Source: an uncultured Collinsella sp.
Lineage (GTDB): Bacteria > Actinomycetota > Coriobacteriia > Coriobacteriales > Coriobacteriaceae
Assembly: GCA_902488525.1 (NCBI GenBank)
Contig: CABTWP010000002.1
Location: forward strand, 1 to 64,000
Direction of reading: 5' to 3'
Length of the DNA: 64,000 nt
In this document: in pieces, positions 8,577-17,832 of the stretch
Layout of the letters: the number at the start of each line of letters is the position of its first letter
Numbering within the stretch: position 1 is the stretch's first letter
Notes under the pieces: generated by a model
Databases searched by the model: none
What the model was told of the DNA's origin: nothing
What the model saw: the letters and a program-made list of their open reading frames with translations, nothing else
Position numbers and translations under genes: made by a program

Positions 8577-9488
8577 CTAGTCGAGGGGTGTGGGTTCCCA
8601 TTCGCCGGTGGGGTGGGGGATGTCGGAGGTTCGGTAGCCGCAGTCGTAGGCGTGGGCTTGTGCCTCGCGGATATTCCAGCAGATGTCGCAGGCGCGGTGC
8701 GCGTCCGAGCCAAAGGTGATGGGTACCTCGGCGTGGGCGAAGCAGCGCAACAGCCCCGTCGAGGGGTAATAGTCGTCGAGGCCCTTGCGCGGTGCGGCGG
8801 TCGAGACCTCAACGCGACGACCCGTATCGTGGGCGCATTCGGCCATCTGCTGCCAAAACGGCGCGGGGTCAAAGTCGGGCGCAAAGCCTTCCTTCGAAAA
8901 GCGCATGACCAGGTCGGGGTGAGCCATCACATCAAAGTTGAGCGGGCTCTCGCAGGCGCGACACCAGTCATCGACATAGCGTTCCCATACACCGCGCACG
9001 CCCAAGTTTTCCCAAACATGCAGGTTAGTGTCGTCGTCGATCCAACCGCAAGGGGAATCGGGCGTATCGGGGCGAGCGACGTTTTCCGTTCCCGCCGTAC
9101 TCGCGGCGCCGGCCATGATATCGCCTGGGTTGCCAATCCAATGCACACTGCCCAGGCGTACGACGGCGCCCTGGGACCAGCGCTCAACCAAAGGCTCGCA
9201 GCCTTCGTACCAATCGCACTCAAAGCCATAGATAAGCTCGAGCTCCGGTGCGATCTGCGCGGCGAGCTTGCGGGCGTCCTCAAATGCCAGGCGATGTTCC
9301 GGCAGGTCGCCCTCGACAACCTGCACTTCGCAGTTGGCGTCCATGCTGGCGGGCAGGGTGAGATGGTCGGTCGAGACCATGACCCGACAGCCAGCGGCCG
9401 CGGCAGCGCGGACGTTTTCCTCAAACGAGGCGTGGCCGTCCGAAAACGAGGTGTGGGTGTGGCAATCGACCAGCGGGCAAGCAGACAT
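8577..9488 (-). CDS. hisK: PHP-domain histidinol-phosphatase
   Basis: Predicted metal-dependent phosphatase converting histidinol phosphate to histidinol. PHP motifs are visible: DCHTHTSFSDGHA at the N-terminus, STDHLTLP, GFECDWYEG, MAHPD, and GSDAH near the C-terminus. At 303 aa it fits the HisK/HisJ family. It is convergent to the his operon and separated by a 69-bp repeat. The neighbourhood and the monofunctional HisB support the role, although PHP proteins can also act on other phosphoesters. Confidence 0.85.
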   Translation of the reverse strand: MSACPLVDCHTHTSFSDGHASFEENVRAAAAAGCRVMVSTDHLTLPASMDANCEVQVVEGDLPEHRLAFEDARKLAAQIAPELELIYGFECDWYEGCEPLVERWSQGAVVRLGSVHWIGNPGDIMAGAASTAGTENVARPDTPDSPCGWIDDDTNLHVWENLGVRGVWERYVDDWCRACESPLNFDVMAHPDLVMRFSKEGFAPDFDPAPFWQQMAECAHDTGRRVEVSTAAPRKGLDDYYPSTGLLRCFAHAEVPITFGSDAHRACDICWNIREAQAHAYDCGYRTSDIPHPTGEWEPTPLD

Positions 9489-9617
9489 GGCAGCTCCTTT
9501 GCGTCAAGCGAATCCGCTCCATTGTAATGGCGCAGCTCTCAACACGCCGGACACGCCGGGGGTCGAAATCGATTGGAAAGGCTGCGCGACGCGCGGTGCG
9601 GCCTCGCTTGCGCTCTC

Positions 9618-9683
9618 AAAACATGTACATCAGCCTCCAAAAGCTGCAGAAAATGACATGTTTGGAGGCTGATGTATATGTTT
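9618..9683. repeat. Long inverted repeat upstream of the larC-like gene
   Basis: Arms of 23 bp at 9618-9640 and 9661-9683 (core ACATCAGCCTCCAAA and its inverse) match at 22 of 23 positions around a 20-nt loop containing CTGCAG. It lies in a 301-bp divergent gap between the PHP gene and the LarC-like gene. A structured leader or an operator is possible; no T run follows. The rest of that gap shows no gene. Confidence 0.7.
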
Positions 9684-9789
9684 GGATAGGGGCGAGGGCG
9701 GCGACGGACGAAAGTCACGCCTGTGCCACGTCCGATGTGCTAGCGTTTGGATGAACAAAACGAGCCCGTGCGGAAAGGAGTCGGACCGT

Positions 9790-10275
9790 ATGCCATGCGA
9801 TAGCACATCCCCGCTGTCCCGCGAGACCGATGCACCCGAAACCATCGTCAAGTTGGAATGCGATATCGACGACGCATCGCCCGAGGTGCTCGCCTACGCC
9901 GCCGACCGCCTGCGCGAGGCGGGTGCGCGCGAGGTGCACTGGCTGCCCCTCTACTGCAAAAAAGGCCGCCCCGGTTGGCAGCTGCAAGTGATTTGCTCGC
10001 ATGAGGATATCGAACGCCTGCAGACGATTATCTTTTTGGAAACCACGACCAACGGCATCCGTCGCCAGGTTATGGAGCGCGTTTGCCTGCCACGCCGCTT
10101 TGAGCAGGTGACGACGCCGTGGGGCGAGGTGTCCGTTAAAGTGGCAACCCTGCCCGACGGCAGCGAGCGTGCAGCGCCCGAGTACGAGGACTGCGCCCGT
10201 CTCGCCCGCGAGCACAATGTGCCGCTCCAGCGCGTGATGCAGGCGGCACAAGCCGTGGCACTGCGATTTGAATAA
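9790..10275 (+). CDS. Stand-alone LarC C-terminal domain (DUF111-like)
   Basis: 161 aa resembling only the C-terminal half of LarC, the nickel insertase that completes the nickel-pincer cofactor of lactate racemase and related enzymes. Family-like segments are ECDIDDASPE, GAREVHWLPLYCKKGRPG, TTTNGIRRQ and YEDCARLAREH. The upstream frame opens further (to 9682), but ATG 9790 is preceded by GGAAAGGAG and gives the expected domain start. No LarC N-terminal domain, larB, larE or racemase gene is nearby. It may work with a LarC1 encoded elsewhere or have another role. Confidence 0.72.
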   Translation: MPCDSTSPLSRETDAPETIVKLECDIDDASPEVLAYAADRLREAGAREVHWLPLYCKKGRPGWQLQVICSHEDIERLQTIIFLETTTNGIRRQVMERVCLPRRFEQVTTPWGEVSVKVATLPDGSERAAPEYEDCARLAREHNVPLQRVMQAAQAVALRFE

Positions 10276-10335
10276 CGCGGCTGGTGGCGACATCCTGCGC
10301 CCAGCCATATCAACCCCATTCGAAAGGATCTCCCC

Positions 10336-10884
10336 ATGAAATACCTCATCGCCTCCGACATCCACGGCTCGGCATATTGGGCCGAGCGCCTGGTTGCCGC
10401 CATCGAGTCCGAGCAGCCCGACCGCATCGTGCTGCTGGGCGACCTGCTCTACCACGGTCCGCGCAACGACCTGCCGCGCGATTACGCCCCCAAGCGCGTG
10501 ATCCCGCTGCTCAACGCCCTGGCCGACCGCATCATCGCGGTACGCGGCAACTGCGATGCCGAGGTCGACCAGATGGTCCTCGACTTTCCCGTCATGGCCG
10601 ACTACGCCACGCTGTTTGACGAAACCGGCCGCGAGCTGTTCCTAACGCACGGCCATGTCTTTGGCGCCGGCATGCACAACAGCGTCGACCATGCGCCCGC
10701 GTTGCCTGAGGGCTCCGCGCTCGTCTACGGCCACACGCACATCAAGGTTAACGAGGCAAGCGAGGCGCACCCGGGCCTGTGGCTCTTCAATCCCGGCAGC
10801 GTGAGCATTCCCAAGGACGGTACGCACAGCTACGGCATCTACGAGGGCGGCGCGTTCCGCCACGTAATCCTGGAGGAGGAGTAA
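10336..10884 (+). CDS. yfcE: YfcE/MJ0936-type phosphodiesterase
   Basis: Calcineurin-like metallophosphoesterase of 182 aa. Di-metal motifs appear in the usual order: SDIHG (near residue 7), GDLLYHGPR, RGNCD, LTHGH and YGHTH. The family hydrolyses phosphodiesters in vitro; physiological substrates are mostly unknown. RBS GAAAGGAT precedes ATG 10336. mazG follows after 2 nt, so the two are probably co-transcribed in a nucleotide clean-up unit. Confidence 0.85.
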   Translation: MKYLIASDIHGSAYWAERLVAAIESEQPDRIVLLGDLLYHGPRNDLPRDYAPKRVIPLLNALADRIIAVRGNCDAEVDQMVLDFPVMADYATLFDETGRELFLTHGHVFGAGMHNSVDHAPALPEGSALVYGHTHIKVNEASEAHPGLWLFNPGSVSIPKDGTHSYGIYEGGAFRHVILEEE

Positions 10885-10886
10885 CC

Positions 10887-11747
10887 ATGGCGCAGCACAT
10901 GGCTCAGCAAAATGCCGAGGGCTCGCGCGATCTGTCGACGCTGGTCGACGCGTCGGTCGAGCTGCAGCATCTGGTGCAGACCATCTGGCGCCTGCGTCAG
11001 CCCGATGGCTGCCCGTGGGATCGCGAACAGACGCATCAGAGCATCGGCAAGAACATGATCGAGGAGGCCTACGAGGCGCTCGACTGCATCGAGGCCGATG
11101 ATGCGGCACACCTGCGCGAGGAGCTGGGCGACGTGCTCATGCAGGTCGTGCTGCATGCGCAGATTGCGGCTGACGCCGGTGAGTTTACGCTGGCCGACGT
11201 GGCGCGCGATATCGACGCCAAGCTCATTCGCCGTCATCCGCACGTGTTTGGCGATGTGGATGCCGACAGCTCCGACGAGGTACTCAAGATTTGGGACGAG
11301 GTCAAGCTTGCCGAGAGGGCTGCCAAGGACAAGGCCGTGGCGGCGGGCGAGGCCGCGCCCGAGGGTCTGCTCGATGGTGTGCCCACGCATCTGCCGGCGC
11401 TGATGCAGGCGCAGAAGGTGTCGCGCAAGGCAGCTGCCGTGGGCTTTGAGTGGGAGACGGTCCAGGACGTGTGGGACGAGGTCGCCGAGGAACGTGCCGA
11501 GTTTGAGGCCGAGGCCCCTGGCTCGCCCGAGCGCGAGATGGAGTTTGGCGATTTGCTCTTTGCCCTGGTCAACGTTGCGCGCAAAGAGGGGATTGACGCC
11601 GAGAGCGCCCTGCGTGCCAGCACGGCAAAGTTCCGCCGTCGTTGGGCTGCAATGGAGCGGATGGCGGCTGACGCCCATGTGGATCTGGCCGAGCTTTCGA
11701 CCCACGGCCTCAACGACCTGTGGGATGCCGCAAAGGCGGAGGAGTAA
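10887..11747 (+). CDS. mazG: Nucleoside triphosphate pyrophosphohydrolase
   Basis: Hydrolyses NTPs and dNTPs to monophosphates, removing damaged nucleotides and affecting ppGpp signalling in E. coli. Two MazG domains are visible: the N-terminal one with CPWDREQTHQS, EEAYEALDCIE and EELGDVLMQVVLHAQ, and the C-terminal one with VAEERAEFEAE and EFGDLLFALVN. At 286 aa it has normal length. ATG 10887 follows GGAGGAGTAACC. A terminator follows at 11752. Confidence 0.93.
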   Translation: MAQHMAQQNAEGSRDLSTLVDASVELQHLVQTIWRLRQPDGCPWDREQTHQSIGKNMIEEAYEALDCIEADDAAHLREELGDVLMQVVLHAQIAADAGEFTLADVARDIDAKLIRRHPHVFGDVDADSSDEVLKIWDEVKLAERAAKDKAVAAGEAAPEGLLDGVPTHLPALMQAQKVSRKAAAVGFEWETVQDVWDEVAEERAEFEAEAPGSPEREMEFGDLLFALVNVARKEGIDAESALRASTAKFRRRWAAMERMAADAHVDLAELSTHGLNDLWDAAKAEE

Positions 11748-11751
11748 GACT

Positions 11752-11796
11752 GCGGGAACGACGGGCTGACACGCCTCATCGTTCCCGCTAAATTTT
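11752..11796 (+). terminator. Terminator after mazG
   Basis: Perfect 10-bp stem GCGGGAACGA (11752-11761) and TCGTTCCCGC (11779-11788), then TAAATTTTT. Confidence 0.85.
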
Positions 11797-11818
11797 TCGA
11801 AAAACAAGTGTATCCCTC

Positions 11819-11885
11819 GGCTAACTTAGGGCATAATGCAAAAAATGCGACAAGGCTAACTTACGGAGGTGCACCGACGGTGCAC
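11819..11885 (+). promoter_or_regulatory. Putative eno promoter and leader with direct repeat and hairpin
   Basis: A -10-like CATAAT (11832-11837) lies between two exact copies of GGCTAACTTA (11819-11828 and 11854-11863, 35 bp apart). A 7-bp hairpin GTGCACC/GGTGCAC follows at 11869-11885. The spacing suggests a regulator site around the start of transcription. No good -35 was found, so the promoter call is tentative. Confidence 0.35.
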
Positions 11886-11924
11886 AGTCGGCCAGTCGCT
11901 TGCATCCACTACGTTTCCAAGTGA

Positions 11925-13226
<1,302 letters not shown>

Positions 13227-13298
13227 ACGGGCAAATTTGGCGAGGGGGAGGCTGACTCGGTTCCGCCTCGCCTTGGCTGGATGCCGCAAAGCGCTATG

Positions 13299-13330
13299 GG
13301 CGCTGGGACATATGGCTCAGCGCCTTTTTT
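13299..13330 (+). terminator. Terminator after eno
   Basis: GGCGCTG ... CAGCGCC stem followed by six or more T. It separates eno from divIC. Confidence 0.8.
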
Positions 13331-13421
13331 ATGTCGAGCAAAGGCTGCCGAAGGTGGTGTGCGCGCTCGTGCTATAACTAGAATACTTAGCGCAAACAAA
13401 CCTCAACCGCACAAGGCGCAC

Positions 13422-14183
13422 ATGGATCAGATTTACGACAACAGGTACTACTCCGCCGGTTCGCGTGAGCCGTCGCCTCGCCGTGCGCGCACGGTGCAGC
13501 TCGGTGGGTCCGCCTACGCCGGCGCCGACCGCTCCACGCAGCGCCCGACAAGTACCTCGCGCCCCAATGCTCATGTGAATACTTCGGCAGATGGACCGGT
13601 GCGCCCGGCACGTTCGACACATGCGTCGCGTCCCTCGGCCCAGACGCACGACAGGTCGAGCAGGCCTTCGAGCCGTCTTTCGGGCTCGGACTTTATGCGC
13701 TACGCCAACGACAATGCGGTAGTCAAGGCGATCTATGACTTTACGCATGGCTCTCTGCGTCCGCTGTTTATCGGTATCGTGGTGGCGCTGGCGCTCGTGA
13801 GCCTGTATTTTCCCGTACGCGACCTGTACGTGGCAAAACGCTCGAGCGACATCTTGGCCAAGCAGGTCGAGATTCGCCAGCAATACAATGATGAGCTGCA
13901 AAAAAGCGTCGACAAGCTGCTTTCGGAGGAGGGCATTAAGGACGCGGCATCCGAGGACCTGGGCCTGGTGATGCCCGGCGAGAAGAGGATTGAAGTGCAG
14001 GGCCTGGACGACGATTCGGATCCTTCGTCGAGCCAGAAGTCGTCGAACGCCAAGAAGGCCAGCGAAGTTGCCAAGGAAATCGAAGAAGTCGGTAAGGACG
14101 TGCCGTGGTACATCCAGGCGCTCGACATGCTGTTTGGGTTTAACGGTGTCGAGGGCCAGACGGTCGTGTCCAACGGCAAATAG
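13422..14183 (+). CDS. FtsB/DivIC-family septum formation initiator protein
   Basis: Predicted single-pass divisome protein of 253 aa. A long basic, Ser/Pro/Arg-rich cytoplasmic N-terminus (residues 1 to about 105) precedes one membrane segment (LFIGIVVALALVSLYF) and a coiled coil (LAKQVEIRQQYNDEL). An acidic/Ser-rich extracellular tail ends near WYIQALDMLFGF. Position between eno and a Ppx/GppA phosphatase matches DivIC of actinobacteria. ATG 13422 was chosen as the first start after AAGGCG; an upstream ATG at 13281 lies inside the eno terminator region and is unlikely. Confidence 0.75.
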   Translation: MDQIYDNRYYSAGSREPSPRRARTVQLGGSAYAGADRSTQRPTSTSRPNAHVNTSADGPVRPARSTHASRPSAQTHDRSSRPSSRLSGSDFMRYANDNAVVKAIYDFTHGSLRPLFIGIVVALALVSLYFPVRDLYVAKRSSDILAKQVEIRQQYNDELQKSVDKLLSEEGIKDAASEDLGLVMPGEKRIEVQGLDDDSDPSSSQKSSNAKKASEVAKEIEEVGKDVPWYIQALDMLFGFNGVEGQTVVSNGK

Positions 14184-14203
14184 CGCCCGGAGGGGAGCCC
14201 GCA

Positions 14204-15205
14204 ATGACAAATTGCAAACGCCATAAGGTGGCCGCGATCGACCTGGGAACGGTGTCGTCGCGACTGGTGTTGGCCCAGGTTGAGGGCGGAGCGATCGTGG
14301 ACTCGTCCAAGCATACCGAGATTACCGACCTGGGTGAGGGCGTGGACGCGACGGGTCGTTTTTGCGAGGCGGCCGTTGAGCGCGTGCTCGCTGCGTGTCG
14401 CATGTTTGTGGACGAGGCTCGTGCCTTTGGGGCCGCGTGCATCTGCACCACCTGCACGAGCGCCGCGCGCGATGCGTCCAACGCCGCACTGCTGCTGGAC
14501 GGCCTGCGCGATTTGGGGCTTGAGCCACAGGTGATTCCGGGCGAGGTCGAGGCACGCCTGACGTTTTTTGGCGTGGCGCACGACTTTGCCGGCGAGCGCA
14601 TCATTGTTGCCGATTCGGGCGGTGGCTCCACGGAGCTCGCGACGGGCGTCTATGCGCCTGAGCGCGGGGTCTTTGCACTGGAGGGAACGCGCTCACTGGA
14701 CATCGGTTGCCGTCGCGTGACGGAGCGGTTTTTCTCGACGCTGCCACCCGCACGCGGCGAGCTTGCTGCCGCTGCCTCGTGGGCAGGCGAGCAGTTCGCC
14801 GCCTATTTTGAAGGCCTGCCCAGCGACTTTGAGCGCGCCGAGCGTCTGGTCGCGGTGGGTGGCACGGTGACTACGCTGGTGGCTCTGGTCCACGAGCTGG
14901 AACCGTACGATTCGAGCTTTGTTCACCTACGCGAGCTGTCGCTGGAGCAGGTCTCGGCCGCTATCGAGCGCATGTCTGTGTTGGACGCGGAAGGCATCGC
15001 CGCGCTACCGGGTGTACAGCCCAAACGCGCGGGCGTGATCTTGGCTGGCGCCGTGGTGATCCGCGAACTCATGCGTGCCGGCGGCTACAAGACGCTCACC
15101 GTAAGCGAGAACAGCCTACTCGCCGGCATGGCCGCCACCATCAACGAGACTCTCGACGGCGCGACTCCCACCATCGCCTGGACCCCCACTCTCAGCACCC
15201 TCTAA
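14204..15205 (+). CDS. Ppx/GppA exopolyphosphatase-family protein
   Basis: ASKHA-fold phosphatase that hydrolyses polyphosphate and/or pppGpp. Motifs: AAIDLGTVSSRLVLA at the N-terminus (the usual NS in LGTNS is VS here), TCTSAARDASN, PGEVEARLTFFG, and the second phosphate loop ADSGGGSTELA. At 333 aa it is the short form without a C-terminal HD domain. RBS GGAGGGGAG precedes ATG 14204, 20 nt after divIC. Which substrate is used cannot be told. Confidence 0.87.
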   Translation: MTNCKRHKVAAIDLGTVSSRLVLAQVEGGAIVDSSKHTEITDLGEGVDATGRFCEAAVERVLAACRMFVDEARAFGAACICTTCTSAARDASNAALLLDGLRDLGLEPQVIPGEVEARLTFFGVAHDFAGERIIVADSGGGSTELATGVYAPERGVFALEGTRSLDIGCRRVTERFFSTLPPARGELAAAASWAGEQFAAYFEGLPSDFERAERLVAVGGTVTTLVALVHELEPYDSSFVHLRELSLEQVSAAIERMSVLDAEGIAALPGVQPKRAGVILAGAVVIRELMRAGGYKTLTVSENSLLAGMAATINETLDGATPTIAWTPTLSTL

Positions 15206-15207
15206 AT

Positions 15208-15276
15208 AAGTTGCGGTGAAATACGGACTAAAATCGCCCTTTCGGGCACCAAACAGTCCCTATTCCACCGCAACTC
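15208..15276. repeat. 69-bp palindromic repeat, copy 2
   Basis: Same ends and length as copy 1 (AAGTTGCGGTGAAATA ... TATTCCACCGCAACT), with a centre carrying its own CGCCC/GGGC hairpin. It starts 2 nt after the ppx stop and marks the left side of the DUF4143 ATPase island. Confidence 0.8.
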
Positions 15277-15280
15277 AACA

Positions 15281-15329
15281 GCCGGCACCTGGGGACGTTC
15301 CTTTTCTGCCGGCACCTGGGGACAGTCCT
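15281..15329. repeat. Tandem GCCGGCACCTGGGGAC repeat
   Basis: The 16-mer occurs at 15281-15296 and 15308-15323, a 27-bp period, followed by GTTCC and AGTCC respectively. A related palindrome is at 56164-56221. It directly abuts the 69-bp repeat copy 2. Confidence 0.75.
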
Positions 15330-15350
15330 CGCGGGGCGTCCCCACGGCGC

Positions 15351-16652
15351 CTATGCCAGCTTGTCGATTTGCCCAATCTCCCAAAGCGGAATATTGACGA
15401 GCATGCCCTCGTCTCTATATGCGGCCAGGGAGCTCCTCACGCAACGCTCGAGTTTGAATTTTTCGCAGGCTATTTTCAGACTCTTTGCTTTAAGGTTCTC
15501 TGCCGCCTTGACCTCAAGCGGAAGCACGGTTCCCGCATGGTCGATGGCAAAGTCGGTTTCGGCATTGCCGGAGGTAGAGGACCAATACGCGGGAGTTTTG
15601 TCCTGGAGCAAAAGCTCCTGCGCGACGTATTGTTCGGTCAGCGAACCTTTGAACTCGGTAAAAACAGCGGATCCGTTAAGAACGATGGCCGGAGAGAGAC
15701 CGGAGAGCGCTCCGAGGATGCCGGTGTCGATGCAGAACAGTTTGAAGCCCGAGAGGTCTTCGTAGCTCGAGAGCGGCGCCTTTAGAGCGGAAACACGTGG
15801 CACCTTATGAACGATTCCGTAGTCCGTGAGCCACTGGAGGCTTTCCTCGAAATCGCGTGCGCGCGCTCCGGGACGAAGGGCGCCATAGACAAACTTCTTG
15901 TTCTCCTTTGCAAGCTGGCCGGGAAGGGATTTCCAAACCAACCTCATGCGCTCGACGATGCGGGCGGGTGCATGTTTGCCAAAATCGGATTCGTAAGCCT
16001 CGATGATTTGCTGTTGAAGCCTTCGGGCTTCGATGAAGTCGCGTGTCTCGGCGAAAGTGGAGACAACTTCGGGCATACCGCCGACAACAAGGTATTCCTT
16101 GAGCAAGTGCTCGAGCTTTTCGGTAACGTTTGCTAGAAGGTTCATGTCTGCGGCAAGGATGGCGTCGGCGAGCGGGTTGCCGTCGACGGCACGAACGAAC
16201 TCAGCAAACCCCATGGGACGCATGGTGAGCTGGTCGATTTTGCCGACGGGAAATGACTCGTTTTCGCGTCGGAGCGCGAGGCCCATATAGGAACCGGCTG
16301 CTACGATGTGGTATTCGGGCGCAAGCTCGTTGAAGTACTTGAGCGAGGTGATCCCGCGTGGCGCTTCTTGGATCTCGTCGAAGATGATGAGCGTGTCTTC
16401 CGGCGTTACGGTTTGGCCACGTAGGAGTTCTATCTGGGAGATGATGCGCTTGGGGTCGAGGTTCCCATCGAACAGCGAGCGTGTGCTCGGCTCGAGCATA
16501 AAGTCAAAACGAATGACGTTTCGATACTGCTGGCTTGCGAATTCGTTAAGAAGCCAAGTCTTTCCTGTCTGGCGGGCTCCCTTAAGCAAGAGAGGTTTGC
16601 GATTCGCCCTTGATTTCCAAGCGATAAGTTCACTCATAAGCTGTCGCTGCAT
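15351..16652 (-). CDS. DUF4143-type AAA ATPase
   Basis: 433 aa. The N-terminal AAA core has Walker A GARQTGKT (K31) and Walker B IIFDEIQEA, then AAGSYMGLAL. The C-terminal half (LVVGGMPEVV, TDYGIVHKVPRV, STSGNAETDFAI, LPLEVKA) fits the DUF4143 region, whose EVDFxx...EVK pattern resembles a PD-(D/E)XK nuclease fold. The family is abundant in gut bacteria and archaea but its function is unknown. ATG 16652 has GGGAGG upstream. It lies alone between two 69-bp repeats, with 33-bp tandem repeats upstream, and uses more AT-rich codons than the neighbours, suggesting acquisition. Confidence 0.85.
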   Translation of the reverse strand: MQRQLMSELIAWKSRANRKPLLLKGARQTGKTWLLNEFASQQYRNVIRFDFMLEPSTRSLFDGNLDPKRIISQIELLRGQTVTPEDTLIIFDEIQEAPRGITSLKYFNELAPEYHIVAAGSYMGLALRRENESFPVGKIDQLTMRPMGFAEFVRAVDGNPLADAILAADMNLLANVTEKLEHLLKEYLVVGGMPEVVSTFAETRDFIEARRLQQQIIEAYESDFGKHAPARIVERMRLVWKSLPGQLAKENKKFVYGALRPGARARDFEESLQWLTDYGIVHKVPRVSALKAPLSSYEDLSGFKLFCIDTGILGALSGLSPAIVLNGSAVFTEFKGSLTEQYVAQELLLQDKTPAYWSSTSGNAETDFAIDHAGTVLPLEVKAAENLKAKSLKIACEKFKLERCVRSSLAAYRDEGMLVNIPLWEIGQIDKLA

Positions 16653-16697
16653 ATTGCCTCCCAACCCTCTCGGCTAGTATAAGGCCATATGCGCATT

Positions 16698-16784
16698 TCC
16701 CTTGAAAAATGTGCGAGACAACCACGTCTTTCCATCGAAAAATGTGTAAGACAACCACGTTTTTCCATCGAAAAATGTGGGAGT
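16698..16784. repeat. Three tandem 33-bp repeats upstream of the ATPase gene
   Basis: The core GAAAAATGTG recurs at 16704, 16737 and 16770, each followed by GAGACAACCACG or a variant and preceded by TTTCCATC in units two and three. Iteron-like array immediately upstream (45 bp) of the minus-strand DUF4143 gene, so probably binding sites controlling it. Confidence 0.8.
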
Positions 16785-16792
16785 ATCAACCT

Positions 16793-16861
16793 AAGTTGCG
16801 GTGAAATAGTTCCTAAATAGGCTGGTAAACAGCATAAACAAGAACTATTTCACCGCAACTT
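16793..16861. repeat. 69-bp palindromic repeat, copy 3
   Basis: Same outer arms as copies 1, 2 and 4, but the inner arm reads ATAGTTCCT instead of ATAGGGACTG. The opposite arm has changed to AGAACTAT, so pairing is kept. It bounds the ATPase island on the right. Confidence 0.8.
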
Positions 16862-16929
16862 AGAGCCCCACCGGCATCTAAAAGAAGCGAGCCCGCATCC
16901 CTGAGGAACACGGGCTCGAAAGCTCCATA

Positions 16930-17014
16930 TGGTAGGGGCGGTGGGACTCGAACCCACAATCCTTGCGGCGAGAGATTTTAAGTCTCCTGCGTATGCCAAT
17001 TCCGCCACGCCCCC
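16930..17014 (-). tRNA. tRNA-Leu (UAA anticodon)
   Basis: The complement reads GGGGGCG at the 5' end (17014) and CGCCCCT-A-CCA at the 3' end (16930). It has an anticodon loop CTTAAAA, a long variable arm typical of class II tRNA (CTCGCCGCAAGG region), and a GGTTCGAGTCC T-loop. The CCA end is encoded. About 85 nt. Confidence 0.95.
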
Positions 17015-17045
17015 GTGAGACTAGAAGTCTAGCACAAGCCGTCCG

Positions 17046-17669
17046 TTACGCGTTGACGGCCATCGAGTGTTGGCCCGACTTCTCCAGGAACTCCTGGAAC
17101 TTGGCTTCGTCGCCCTTGTTCTGGTACTGCAGGGCTAGCAGGTACTCCAAGCGGCAGCGCTTGACCGGGTCGTCGCCGACATCCTCGAGCATGCGCTCCA
17201 GCTCGGGAATGTCGTTGTGGCGCTTGAGGATCATCGTGTCGTACATCAGCTGACACTCGTGCGCAACTGCCTCGGCCTGACCGCCCTCAAAGCCCTTGAT
17301 CTCGTGCAACAGCTCTTTGGACTTTTTGCGGTCCTCCTGGCCAACATAGTAGTTAAAGGCCTTAATCACCAAGTCGACGCGCTGCATCTTGGGGAGGTTG
17401 AGTCCCAGCAGTAGGTCGAACATCTCGCTGGCGCGCTCGTGGTCCTCGCGCAGCAGATAGGAGTTCAGACGCAGGTAGTCGCGGTTGTAGCGCGGGTACA
17501 GCATGCTGGTGAGTTTGCCGTCGAGCAAACGATCGAACTCGTCCCACTGCTTGGCAGCCATAAGCTGCTGCAGGCGCTTAAACGTGGTGCGTTTTTTGAC
17601 GCTAAAGAACACCGACACGGCGATGCAGATGATAACGACGGCGGTCCAGAGGGTGCGGGAATCGGGCAT
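17046..17669 (-). CDS. Membrane-anchored TPR-like protein, function unknown
   Basis: 207 aa. An N-terminal membrane anchor (VVIICIAVSVFFSV) is followed by helical repeats that look like degenerate tetratricopeptide units (QQLMAAKQWDEFDRLLDG, LLREDHERASEMFDLLLG, EYLLALQYQNKGDEAKFQE). Such proteins usually act as scaffolds. It is a single gene on the minus strand between tRNA-Leu and a plus-strand PTS IIB gene. No specific family is recognised. Confidence 0.6.
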   Translation of the reverse strand: MPDSRTLWTAVVIICIAVSVFFSVKKRTTFKRLQQLMAAKQWDEFDRLLDGKLTSMLYPRYNRDYLRLNSYLLREDHERASEMFDLLLGLNLPKMQRVDLVIKAFNYYVGQEDRKKSKELLHEIKGFEGGQAEAVAHECQLMYDTMILKRHNDIPELERMLEDVGDDPVKRCRLEYLLALQYQNKGDEAKFQEFLEKSGQHSMAVNA

Positions 17670-17832
17670 ATTAGGGTCCTTAGTCGCTCATAAAGCGAGC
17701 GGTATGACAACACGTACTAGATGTATTATACGCAGCGCGCAAGCAAACTGGCATAAAAGCTCATCGAGGCCGAGTGCCATCGCTCGCTGCGGTACACTTA
17801 CCTAAAGTAAACCATGAAGGGAGACATTACCT

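Noticed and set aside
16698..16784. Considered as a CRISPR array
   Set aside because: Only three 33-bp head-to-tail units without distinct spacers and no cas genes; better explained as operator repeats.
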